A DNA stretch of 64,000 bases from Thunnus maccoyii (Eukaryota; Chordata; Actinopteri; Scombriformes; Scombridae). Position 1 is the first letter of the stretch, and each line of letters starts with the position of its first letter. Under the pieces are notes generated by a model. The model saw only the letters and a list, made by a program, of their open reading frames with translations. It was not told where the DNA came from and did no database searches. The DNA lies in assembly GCF_910596095.1 (NCBI RefSeq), contig NC_056534.1:16257490-16321489 (forward strand). The letters are read 5' to 3'. Positions 23,701 to 42,100 of this stretch are shown piece after piece. Both the position numbers and the translations under genes were made by a program.

Positions 23701-26171
23701 GAAGACTTTCTGTTATGATCCTCATGCTGCACTGATTTTGATTCTAGTCAGCTGATGACAAATAACAATAATTTAATCACTTTAAGATTAACTTGATGTT
23801 CATTGAATTTCATAATTCATGTTCACAATTTAGTCCGGTGTCTTTAAGCTTATGTGTGCTTTATTTATTTACTCAGATTGTTTGTTTAAATGTTTGATTT
23901 CTTACATGTTTTGTACTGTTCCTTGGAAAAGACATGGGAGGATCCAAACCACACAGACAAAGAAACAAAGTGTTGTGGTGACAATGATCCCATTGACGTT
24001 TGTGACATTGGCACCCAGGTAAGACTGTTTGATGTGTATATATAAATGATACTGTTATATGATGGGGTTTTTTGCTCAATTTACATGCACTTCTAAAATA
24101 TAGGTTTTGGTACTGTGTGGTTGGTTGATTAATTGTTTGTTTGTCATTTGTTGGCCTGTTTCTCAGGTGTGCTTTCCAGGTCAGGTGATTAAAGTAAAAG
24201 TGCTCGGCATCTTGGCCATGATTGACGAGGGAGAAATGGACTGGAAGGTCATCGCTATCAATGCTGATGACCCTGATGCCAAAATCCTAAATAGTGGGTG
24301 TTTTCCACAGATAATACAAATAATAATTAAGACATTGGTCCATATACTACCCAAACAAATTTAGTTCAGCAGATGTGGTGTTAACAAGTCGTGGTAAATA
24401 GGATTTCATCTGGATTTTGGTGAACCAGATAATCAAACAAAATTAAATGTCATGCAATAAAATTCTAGGGGTTAATCTAAGCCTTGCAGATCCTTTGAAG
24501 ATTTGTTGTCCAAACAGTCTTCATAGCTTGTCTGATATGTATTTGGCCACATAATGTGCATGTAGTGGAAATGCAGCTGCACTGCATGAATCTGGAGAAA
24601 ATTATTTTAGATGCAAAAAAGGAATCCTAAAAAGAACATGACTGCTCCTTCAAACTTGCTAGGCGTATTTTAAACACCAACTTATAAGCACTCTGTGGAG
24701 TTTTCATTGTAAACACAGATTTGCTTACAGTCAACGTTTAACTCCAAAACACATTGTGTGTGTACTTCAGGCCTAACAAACATGTTGAATACATATTTCT
24801 CCCTCACATAATGGCCTTTTTAAAATGTTTGAGGCATAGTTTGTTAACAATTGCAACCTTCTGCTTATATTATTTTATTGGTGCATTGCTACCTTTTCCA
24901 GTGTATTACACTGCCTGGTAGAAATTTGTATCCCCCATCTTGTGGCTTGCTGATGGTTCAAAAAAACCTGCTGATCAAGACATAACTGTACAGTTTCACA
25001 AGTGGTCAGAAACTCAACAAGGAAGTAGTCATGGTAGAGAAACTGAGAAACTGGCTGTTAGTTTGACAAATCTATTTTCAGCCATTTTTAAATTTATTTC
25101 CTGGTTATTTATCTGTAATCGCTAAATTGCAACACAATTTTCTAAACACATTCTAACCATATTTCAGAAGTATGCACATATGACATATACTCTTATTTTT
25201 TGTCAAGACATATACTCAATACCAAGAGCAAATGGAATACAGATCTAAGTCATACCAATACAAACAAGGTGCAAATTGGTCTTCTGTACTTATTCTGTTG
25301 TTTGTGTTTGTGTTTACCTTAGGCATAGAGGATGTCCGCAAGAGCCGGCCTGGTCATTTAGAGGCCACTGTTGACTGGTTCAGGAAATATAAGGTGCCTG
25401 ATGGAAAACCTGAGAACCAATTTGGATTCAACGGACAATTCAAAGACAAAGTACGAAGACCTTTTGTAATACTACATACACAGTTTAGACATGATGATGT
25501 ACTAGGAGTTGCAGTCCATTGCAGTTTTAGTGGCTGAATTAGGTCAAATGAATTGCTCCCTAAGAAACACAAATTGTCCTTTTTTCTGATGTTGTTTGTC
25601 CTTTTCTTAGGACTTTGCAGTTGAAATCATTAAGTCCACCCATGAGCACTGGAGGGCACTAGTGCAGAAGCAGACAAATAGTGGAGGGATTGAATGGTGA
25701 GTTGGTGGGAGGTAAAACCCCTGCAGTGTGTATGTGTGTGACGTACATATATGATTGGTCATATAAAGTGTGATGTGATCTGGGAATTCTACTGATTTTT
25801 CTGTGGGTGATTCTTTTTTTATTCAGCAAAAATGTCTCTTGCTGTGAGAGTCCCTTCAAATGCAGTACTGATGAGGCCAGAGAAGCAGTCCAATCGGTGA
25901 GACTTTCCATATACTGTTATTTCACAGTGATGATAGGAAACACAACAATAGCATAAAACACTGTATTGGAATAAGGTTTGGTAATTATAATGTACAATGT
26001 TTGACTCCTCAGTCCCCTACATTTGGTAGTGCACATCCGGTGTCTCCAGAGGGTAAGTAAATAATGACTTGACTCATAATAAATGGTTTATTTGAGGTTT
26101 TATATGCTAAACACATATTTATGTTATTCTAAATCTTTTCTTGTACAGTGGACAAGTGGCACTTTGTCTGA
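20749..26171 (+). CDS. ppa2: Inorganic pyrophosphatase 2, mitochondrial (complete, 12 exons)
   Basis: PPA2 hydrolyses pyrophosphate to phosphate in the mitochondrial matrix. Exons are 20749-20938, 22787-22851, 22995-23039, 23113-23166, 23558-23677, 23932-24018, 24167-24293, 25323-25450, 25611-25696, 25827-25896, 26013-26052 and 26149-26171. They total 1035 bases (344 aa; human about 334), all GT-AG and in phase. The N-terminus ([13 protein letters not shown]...) is rich in Arg/Leu/Ser without acidic residues, as expected for a matrix-targeting peptide; the mature part begins near YQIEERG. Family I active-site motifs are all present: [33 protein letters not shown], the metal-binding signature [19 protein letters not shown] and [12 protein letters not shown]. 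The short insert before [12 protein letters not shown] (LPAKRLKKN) and the synteny favour PPA2 over the cytosolic paralogue PPA1, although several blocks look PPA1-like. AATAAA lies at 26352-26361. Confidence 0.95.
21219..21252. promoter_or_regulatory. Two CACGTG E-boxes flanking an ETS core in ppa2 intron 1
   Basis: CACGTG occurs at 21219-21224 and 21247-21252, with ACTTCCGG (ETS/GABP core) at 21230-21237 between them. This is about 280-310 bases after exon 1, where housekeeping promoters often extend. USF/MITF-type factors bind CACGTG and GABP/NRF-2 binds the ETS core and controls many nuclear mitochondrial genes. The function is inferred from motifs only. Confidence 0.4.
21424..21752. mobile_element. 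Non-autonomous DNA element (MITE) in ppa2 intron 1
   Basis: The left end reads CTGCAGCTAACAATTATTTTC and the right end CAAATCGTTGCAGCGCTA, which are imperfect inverted copies. Between them are runs of ATTA/TTAATC and TTTGTCC..AAGATATTCAGTTTACT, text I recall from a very common teleost MITE. It encodes nothing. Confidence 0.6.
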
Positions 26172-26351
26172 GTGATTGTGAAGACCTGAAGACAATATGG
26201 AAACCAGCAAAATGTCTTCACACTTTATGAAGCAGTACCAACATTGCTTCATTGTTTGTATGTGGCTGAATTTATTTTTGGTAAGAACTACTGTAATTCT
26301 CAGCTGCATAAAGTGCCATCTACCTTTACCATTGAATAATGTGTTTAAAAA

Positions 26352-26361
26352 AATAAATAAA
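26352..26361 (+). terminator. ppa2: ppa2 polyadenylation signals
   Basis: Two overlapping AATAAA hexamers lie about 180 bases after the ppa2 stop, in AAATAAATAAAA. This is a strong candidate for the ppa2 mRNA 3' end. Confidence 0.65.
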
Positions 26362-26761
26362 AGGCAAATATCAGTACATTGACAATATGAGCCAGTGAAG
26401 ATTACGTCATCTGTTTTTATTATGTTGAGTATAGAACCAGAGGTGAAATCTGTTGCTAATATGCCCTATTTAAAGGTAATGTCCTACTCTCCTTTAAAAC
26501 TGCTTTCAGTTTGTGCTTGCAACCACAAAGATGACACAATTTGTATCTAACAAGTAAACAATTTCTTCTTATTTGGGTAAATAAAAAAATTTAAAATGTG
26601 AGTGTAACATGATCTTCTTCAAGTTTTATCCATAATTACACATTTAAAAACTTAACATTTGGGGACAGTTATGCACAGAATTTAGATATTAAGTTAATGA
26701 TATTAACTGATATGATATTAACTTGGAGTAACAAATCAAATTGCTTTAAATAAATATAAAT

Positions 26762-26767
26762 TTTATT
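26762..26767 (-). terminator. tet2: Candidate distal tet2 polyadenylation signal
   Basis: TTTATT on the plus strand gives AATAAA on the tet2 strand, 2.86 kb after the tet2 stop and about 400 bases from the ppa2 signals. Several other minus-strand AATAAA hexamers occur nearer the gene (for example near 27580), so the real end is uncertain. Confidence 0.4.
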
Positions 26768-29625
26768 AAAAAAAAAAAAACACCCACATCTCAGCAATAT
26801 CAGGAATGATATAATAAACAGCTTTCAAATAAACTGCATTCAGTACATTACAATACTTACAGTATTAATACCCATCCTTAATTTCATTTTTATAGCATAC
26901 CATACTTCAGGAGAACAAGGGAAGCCTTAAAAAATAAAATGACAGGCAAGAAGTTGCACATTTTTTATACCTTTAGTGTCTAACTGCAAAAAGACCATGT
27001 GTGTATCAACTGCTAGCTTAACCTTTGAGCTGAGCACATACAGTGCACTAGTTATGCCCAGAAAGTCATTCAAGTAATGTTGACTCACTCAGAAACACTC
27101 TGAAGCATCTTCAAGTATGGCTATGCTTTTAACCCGCTATATCTTAGACACCTCGGCATTCTCAACCACAACCTGCTACTGTAGCTGGGTCCTGTACAAC
27201 GAAATTCAACATTTTATTTCTGTAGATTTATTTTACAAAACTGGAACAGTTAAAAAAACTATAACTTCTAATGTTTGGGCTAACAGGATACTTTAACTGT
27301 AAACATTGCTATGACAGTGAGCGTAATATTTACAAAGACTTCCTGGATAATCTAACCATGATCATTCTGTTAACCCGAAAGAGCCAAAAGGATGTTTTAA
27401 GATATGATGAGGATTGCTGATAGAAAAGCTGTGGGTCAATTTGACATAACTAGAAGAACCTACATCAACATTAAAAGAATGAGTTGTATTCCTGCAATAC
27501 AAATTCTTGGTATGTACAATGTGACATAATTTATTTTTTTTTTAACACATTTACAATCTGTTTAAATAAAACGTTTTGTAATTCTTTATTACATATTTTT
27601 TCCTGAAAAAGAAATGAAGTGCTTTCAGAAAATGAATATGTTGAAGAGTGGGGTGAGTTGTTACTATAACATGACAGTCATTCCATTATATATCACATTA
27701 ATTAAAACAAACAAGAGGGAGAAAAATCATTATACAATTGCTTAGTGGTTATAAATAAATTTAACTATACACAGGCACAAAGATGTGCAACTACGTTAAT
27801 CACTGCCCTGGTCTTGCCTCATAGCAAAAGCAAATACGTTGCTCTGTACTTAGTCAATATCATACTTTCCCTTTAGTCAACTCAGTGCATACTTTATGTT
27901 CAAATTTCTTTTAAAAGATTACCACCGTCCTACTACCTAAAATATAAGTAAAAATTGCAGGAAAGTATCTTTTTCCTCACAAAATATTTTTGTCCGTGAA
28001 GTATAATAGACGAGATGTATTGGGATTCAGGGTGCAATGGCAAGTCCCTGAATGAGGAAAGACAAGATGAATACAGGCGAAGATGTACACAAAATTAGTT
28101 GAAAATGTCCCTGATTTTACAGTAACATCAAAGATTCAAGTTCAAGTAATACTTTCTAGCACATTGATAAGAAAGTAAGAAATGAACTTTTATGCCTTTT
28201 GGTGGCCTGCAGTTAAACTGTTATTAACATTTTGAAAGTAAAAATACAAAGGAGAAAATAAAAATATGTTATAATCCTATTGCCAAACTGGGTTTGAGGT
28301 ATATGACAGGTTGGTACTGTACATTATTTAATAGCCTTCTCACTGCCCAAAGAGTCTCACATTGTATGTTTCTAGCAGGTTGAATAGCACCTTATGAAAT
28401 AAAATCAGTTGAAACCCAAAGACATACAATGAAATAGGCTGTTAGCATTCTTTACAACACAAAATCTATAACAGTAATTCCAAAAAGGGAAATTAATTTA
28501 CTGTACAAATCTCACCTGTTTATCTTACAGTTAGATTACAATAATTAAAGAACCCACAGCAAGCCAGCTGCCCTCTGAAACTGACACTGAGCTTACCCTG
28601 TTTCATGTTCCTCAGTGTATAAAAGCACATTTACTAAGCACCACAGACATAAAACTACATGAAATATTCACAATCCAGGTTTGTTCAATGAACCTGTGGT
28701 AAGGAACATTAAAAACAGTTGCTAACAAAGCAAACCTGGAAAAAAACTAAAATAACAAACATGATGATTTTTTTTTCCTCAAAAAGTTAAAAATGCACCA
28801 TTAGAATGGCTCAATTTACAGTATAAATGACATAGGAAAGTGAAAGAAGCACCAACACAATGATTTGAAAAAAAAAGTTTTGCATGAACCTGAAACAGTA
28901 TCATGGATTGCTCAATCAACCCTCTGTTATAAATTCATCGATTTCATTTTAGGGATGCTTAGAAATTTCAATGTCCCAATGCAGAATAAACAATTTTTAT
29001 GATTTAAAGGTATTACCAAAACATTTAACTCTCATGATCAAAAAGTGCTCAAGAAACACTGACTTGCCATTATGAAGCTGATGATTTGACAGTGGGATGA
29101 TATTTTCAGTGTCCTGTTGACATAAGTTATTGAGTGTCACTCAGAGAGTGTAATGGTTATAGTGTGAAGGCATTTGAATTAAAAAAAGATGGTAATAAAC
29201 GCTCACTTTAGCACCGTGAATGTTGTCATTCACAAAGTCAGTGTTTTATGCCAAGATTACATCTCCAAAATTTTGTAAGAAAAATAAAGCCACCAAAAAT
29301 GAAACTTTGTTTCCAGTAAAAATAGGTCCTTATGTTTCAGACTGAAAGCACCAGAGATTTTGACAGTGTGTATCTTGCAAAAGTTGCCAAACAAAAATAA
29401 ATACATCCTTAGTAGGGTCAACTAGTAAAGCTTGATTGTTAAAGAGGTGAAAGACCTGATGTGATAGGTGATTTATGTCTAATCTGATCACAGGTTCTTT
29501 TTTCTATGCAACAGTGTTGCTAACCTTATGGATAGGAAGGAGTGTTTTAGATGAGGCCAGTGATGCTTGTGGTCTTTGTTTGTCATAAATAAAGCACCTT
29601 CAATTTTCTTCTTCATGAGTGTGTT
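26768..29625 (-). other. tet2: Probable long AT-rich 3'UTR of tet2
   Basis: This 2.9-kb AT-rich stretch follows the tet2 stop codon and contains no ORF of 60 codons or more on either strand. It is rich in ATTTA and TAAAT words. Mammalian TET2 mRNAs also have multi-kilobase 3'UTRs. Assignment as UTR is an inference; no second gene is visible here. Confidence 0.5.
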
Positions 29626-36521
<6,896 letters not shown>

Positions 36522-36565
36522 CTGGCCTGCTCAGAGTCCATCCACAGGGCTGCCCTCTGTCCGTC

Positions 36566-38276
36566 CTACAAGGCAGAAAGATAGAGAGAAATATTAAGTT
36601 ACGAGTACAGCTTTCTCTCAGCAGAGTTACATTTTCAAACACAATAAACAGCACATTCTAATACAAACTGCTGTGCTGACATGATTGTTTAACTTGACCT
36701 GTTGAAGTAAGGCTCTGTTCACAATTGTACCCCTACACATTTTAGATGCATTAGGGGCAGGCCATGCATGTGACAACAAATATGAAGAACCACAACTTTG
36801 TAGTGTACATATAGCATGAAAAACCTCCAAGACACAGTTGGATACAGTTCATTTTTTCTATGTCAAACAAACAAGACATGGTTTTGATTTGTGTCTAACA
36901 CATCAATGAACAAAACAAATTTTTTAAATCAAGTTTGGCTTACTTTTTGTTTCTGTGTAAAATTCTTCATTACAAAGCTGTTAGATAGCAAGGAATTACA
37001 GGAATTATATTATCTTATTTTCAAATATTATATTGGACCCAGCATGCCCCACAGGGTTTTATTTTAATCTGATTTGTCTGGAGGCTGCTGGAATGTTAGG
37101 CTATGGTGAATTGAAAACTTTACTGATCTGAATTAATGTTAATATTAAGGTTTATGAATACCAGTATTCAATTAAATTGGTGGTTTCTCTGTGAAAGGTA
37201 AGCTAATTATTTTAGGGGGCTCCAATATTTTAGTCTTCAACGCCAACTATACTGATTTCACTGCTGTCAAACTCAGTAACTAGAGACGTAGGTCTGAATA
37301 TGACCTGAGTGAGGGGAAGGTCAGTAGAGTAATGTGTTTACACTTGGCACTGAATGTGTATCAGCTGGCAACATGATCCTGTCATAGAATTAGATTCACC
37401 TTGACCTCATCCCTCAATCACCTAAAGACTTAATAGCAAGTAGAAAGTGAGCAAGGGGATGAAAATACAGAGTAGAGGTTTTCACAGGACTATGTTGCTT
37501 GACAGTACACTGTGAGTCACCATTTTAAATTTAAGACACAGCTTGACAAAAGGTGTCCTGAAGGTAAAAAGTGTTTTCAGTGCTCACTATAATGAGTGCA
37601 TGCAATATGTGTTTCCTTTTGAAGACCTTTATCTCTAACTGGAAGCTGTGACTTCCTGCTCTGTACTGTATGTGGATAATAAATGTACAAATACCACAAC
37701 AGGCCAAATGCCCACTGTCACCCATAAAACCTTTATGCAGGTTGAAAAATATGGGAGAATATTAGGGATGTGCTATGACTGCACATCAGCCAATTGGTGT
37801 TCAATTTGCTTCCATAATAGTGTCTTTCCTTGACAAACATAGCACATGTATATCCAAACATTAGTAGACAGTGGAAATTGTTTAAATAGAAACACTAGGA
37901 CAATGCTTTGAATTAAGAATGGAAAAAGAAAAAAAAGGCTAGAGGAATGCTAAATTTTCAATGCACATAAACCATCCAGGGCAGCTGTCTTGACATCTGT
38001 CTTTGCATAGGTTTCATCTCTGTAATGCAATACCACATGTAGGGAGAAAACGCATAACTGTAGTCAACAGGCAAACCAGCAGCGTCGTGCTTCCTCAAAG
38101 ACATATGCATCAGGATTCTGACCTTATTCCAGTTAAATGCCTCAAACAAGAGTGTAACATAGAGGTGTTTAGTACATAATGAATCTTTAGCACAGAATCT
38201 TCAAACTGTATTGACTACACTGAATCGTCATTGTCACTAACAGTAGAATCAGTAGATTTTAAAAGTAGAGCTCCCC
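36566..38276 (-). other. tet2: tet2 5' intron, proximal part
   Basis: This lies upstream of the tet2 start-codon exon. I found no coding-like ORF, no strong repeat and no convincing additional exon. A second non-coding tet2 exon, as in mammals, could be hidden here or further upstream. Confidence 0.5.
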
Positions 38277-38284
38277 TCACTAAT

Positions 38285-39096
38285 CAGTCCCTCCAGGAAA
38301 TTGTGACTTCGCAATTTTTTTTTACACAAATTCAAGAAATCTCTGCAATATTTGCGAGAGCTTGCAATTTTGCTAAATTACCACCACTTCTCTGCATGAA
38401 ATGGCCAAATCAACAGACTGCTTGTGATTTGGAACAATTGTCGTATTTCATGTCATGGTAACTTACGTCATTGCGTATTCAGCAAGGATTCAGGCATGCA
38501 TTCAGGTGGAAGATGGACAAATCTCACCTGCCAACAAAAATTACTGCCATAGACCGTGCAAAACAATTCCCAGATGTTTTGCATGACAGTGGAGGGAAAG
38601 TGTTTTGTACTCCTTGTAACATTGTGGTAGACCACAAGCGGAAATCTCCACTGAACAGTTACTTTTCTACCGCAAAGCTTAGGAAACTGTCTGCAGTGAA
38701 TAAACAACATAGGCAAATCACTGTGATCGAAGGGGCTGCATCAAGGCCTGTGGCTGACTATATTTGTATGTTATGGAATGGCATTATTGACTTAACAGAG
38801 GTTTATAAATGGAACTCAAGTACAGTATTTTCTTTTTCATATAACTTTGAGCCCATGATTCTCATGTTGAGAAAATAAGTAAAAAAAAAAAAATAGCAGT
38901 GAGATATAGGAGTTTCTGTGATATGCATTGTGCTTTCTGTTAAAGGAAGTGATTACATATGACTCTTCAGTAATAGTAAAAATTGCATTATTTTCTTTTG
39001 CTTGCAATTTTTCCCAATTACCGCAATTCTACTGCAAAAACACTGCATAAAACATTGCAAATTGTATTATAATTTTTGTGAAAGGCCTGGAAGGAC
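38285..39096 (+). mobile_element. Short hAT-type element with a CGGBP1-like zinc-finger ORF
   Basis: An 812-base element is bounded by CAGTCCCTCCAGG on the left and the inverted CCTGGAAGGAC on the right. TCACTAAT is repeated directly at 38277-38284 and 39097-39104, the 8-bp target duplication expected of hAT transposons. The right end seems to have lost two terminal bases. Subterminal AT-rich blocks (GCAATTTTTT, AATTTTTGTG) are also roughly inverted. The ORF at 38471-38878 encodes AIDRAKQFPDVLHDSGGKVF then CTPCNIVVDHKRKSPL, closely resembling the BED-type zinc finger of CGGBP1, itself derived from a hAT element. No transposase catalytic region is present, so it would depend on a transposase supplied in trans. 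Confidence 0.8.
38471..38878 (+). CDS. CGGBP1-like BED zinc-finger protein (transposon-borne, 135 codons)
   Basis: The ORF starts MRIQQGFRHAF. Residues about 22-70 match the CGGBP1 pattern: TKITAIDRAKQFPDVLHD, then GGKVFCTPCNIVVDHKRKS with the CxxC half of the finger. The recognisable similarity fades after KLRKLSAVNKQH. The expected second zinc-ligand pair (HLESxxH in CGGBP1) reads LNSYFSTAKLRK, so the distal His ligands look lost. It is not spliced and is confined to the hAT element. It is probably a relic rather than an expressed gene. Confidence 0.55.
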   Translation: MRIQQGFRHAFRWKMDKSHLPTKITAIDRAKQFPDVLHDSGGKVFCTPCNIVVDHKRKSPLNSYFSTAKLRKLSAVNKQHRQITVIEGAASRPVADYICMLWNGIIDLTEVYKWNSSTVFSFSYNFEPMILMLRK

Positions 39097-39104
39097 TCAC
39101 TAAT

Positions 39105-42100
39105 GACTGAAAGTATTGTCATCTCAGCTGTGATATGTTATCTTCTTGTTAAAAACTTTATTAAAAGTCTGCAAAAATGTGATAAGTGTCACAAGTAGGT
39201 GGCTGCTGAGCTACTAACCTTATAAAATTGCTTGTATACACCTTGTTTTGTACTGAACTGAACATAAGAGCTTGAACTATCAACAGACAGAGTCAGCGAT
39301 CGGTGTGGCAGCAGTATGAAAGGTGATGCATTTGCTTACTGTCGTACATAATCAAGTGAATCTGAACTGTGATATCATTGCTTAGCTTAGAAAAACAGTA
39401 AACAAACTGCATAGTCAGTGACTACAAATGTTAAAACTGAACAAAACTATTCGAATCAGCAAAGAGATTCGTATTTTACACCTAGTGTAATCATTTGCAA
39501 TATTGAGTAAAAAATTGTGTATTTTTCATTATTTAGAATATCAAAAGACAGAAAATGTTAAAGACAACATAAGTCTAGTTGATTGAAGGCACTAAGATGC
39601 AAGGTTAATGTCCCAGATGGTAGATGGGAGGAGGAACTAGCTGATCGTCAGCTGTTCAGCATCACTCTTCCTCACCCTCAACACATTGTAATGTCAAATA
39701 TGCAAATACAATTTAGTTCCCAAGTTTTAAACCTTTGTTAAACTCTAGCATTATGAGATTTGTGTCATGAAGTTATGGTGAGTACAGAATAGAAGCTCTT
39801 CCCCCCAAGTTTCCCACAATGTTTATTGTCTTTTCAACCCCCAGATTGAGTTTAAGCAAATGTTATTTGTTGGTGGAGTTTGTTCCAAGGGTCAAAACCA
39901 CAAAACAAGAGATTGGTAGAAAAGTATAGGCGAATATTTCAATATATATGATATGTCACCACTATTACTGGACTGTGCATCAAAAGGTAGGTGAATAAAG
40001 CTTAAACAAAGTTCCACTTTCAAGAACTTGCCAAAGCTGTGAGAAGAGGTAGCTTCTTATTTTTATAACTAGGGAGCTGTAGGTCTAATAACAGCTCCCA
40101 CTAATAAAAGTGATGTATGGAAATAAGATCTCCACAGTGGATACAACAGAGCTTATGGTTTCATTTTTGCATCCCTGCACTCTCCTGCCAAAAGCAAATA
40201 GATTCCAGTGATTCCAGCAGAACATTGATTTCTGTCTGCCTCCCTCAATTATTAATGCATGTCACATCCGCAGCATCTGCAAAACAATTGCAGTGCTCAA
40301 GCACAAAGAGCCGCAGTCTAATCCATCATAATTATGGGCAACTCTCCTGCAGATGCTAAAGGAATGGGCAGCTGATGAGCACCAAGAAGGGCCTAGATTC
40401 AATATTAAGTGTTTTTGTAAAATACTTAGTGTTGGGCATTAAAGCTGGCTAACAGAAGAAAAGAAACTTATTGTACTGATTATGTAGTCCTGTTGGCAGC
40501 AGATGAAGGGGGTCCCGGTGTTCTTATGCAATATACGTAAAAAAAACTGTTTTCACATGAATTTGACTTCAGTTTATCCTCAATCAGTGTTAAATTTGTA
40601 TCAAAGAAAGTACAGTTACCTTTGCATCTTGCATTATTTGTTTATTGCTTAATCGTATTCACTGTAGCTGGTTTTGACTCTCTTCTCTGACTTGAAATAA
40701 GAAATGCACATTGACACAGATTTTCCATGTCCATTTAGCCTGTGGTAATCAATATCAAATGCAATATACATGTAGGTAGCCATATTTTCAAACGAGCTAT
40801 GTCCTTAAACAGGATTTTCTTACATATGTTGAAGGCAAGAGAAGATGCATTTTCCTGAATTTAATTGGGGTGCTAAGGTTTTGTCTGCCTACGTACAAGC
40901 ATCCTACACCATCACCAAAAGTCTCTACACTGAATATTTAGATGAGTTTGGAATGCTTGAGTTTGTTTGAAAAGTATACAACCCTTTTTGATTGTAATAT
41001 GAAATCTGTGTTTGTTTTCGGGATTTCAGATGTTAACAACCTTAAATTTTCAATTTATTCTACAATGATAACAATTGGCCATAGATAAACGCAACTTTGC
41101 AATCAGGATAAATAATATTAATTGATGGCGACAGTTGTCAATGTGTTTAATGCCTCTAAAGTTACTTAATAGTTATGATACATTTAAAAATAAGTTCAAT
41201 AGACATCTGATGAAAAATGGAAAGAAAGTTTTAAATAGTTGTTTGTGAATGGTGCCCAGTAGACAGCAGGGTAAGAGAAATTATTCATGAATTTAGGTTC
41301 CAGTAAGTTAAAAAGGAATAGTTTGTTTATGGATCTTGAGCAGATATATAGGCTATAACTAACTTTTCTTGATATATGTTCTTTGAGCTCTAAGTCTGCT
41401 TAACACTCTGTCTATACTTAAAAGAAGTACATCGTGTATTTGGACCTCTGAGTAAAGCCTCAGGTCACAACTGATGATTGCTTTGGTCAAGTTCAGAAAA
41501 ATATGCTGTACAACCTTTGAAAACATAATTGGATCCAGCTTTAAGTTCCCACAAAAACCCTCCTGTAAATGTAAACCTACTATAGGCTCACTATAGGCAC
41601 TGACTGCTGTTTAGGGGTAAAGGAAAGAAATAAATGCTAAATATTTGAGGTACTATGGCATGTTTCATTTGGCATAATTGTGTTCCATCTTTGTGCCTGA
41701 TTATCACATCTGGAACTAGTTACAGCTGCTTATGATTTTGGCAGAAGAGCTGTCGTCTTCAAACGATACGTTTTATCCCAAACCTGATAACCCTTTTTGC
41801 AAAAATATTTGTATATGCACAGTATCCATTTCAACTGCAATATAAAAAATCCTCTATTAATCACATACATTGCTTCACTCAAGAATGTGTATCCATAAAA
41901 TGGGATGTTAAGTAATACTTTGCATTTCATTGAAATATCTAAACTATGAACTGCAAATATGCAAAATATAGGTTAAAATATGTGTGTATGCAACATACGC
42001 AGCTACATATATAAAAAAGTAAGTTATCTCTGGGCAGATTGGAGACTGGAATAGTTTCTTTGAAGGACTTCCAATTAAAAACTTTTTTCAACTGCTTTTC

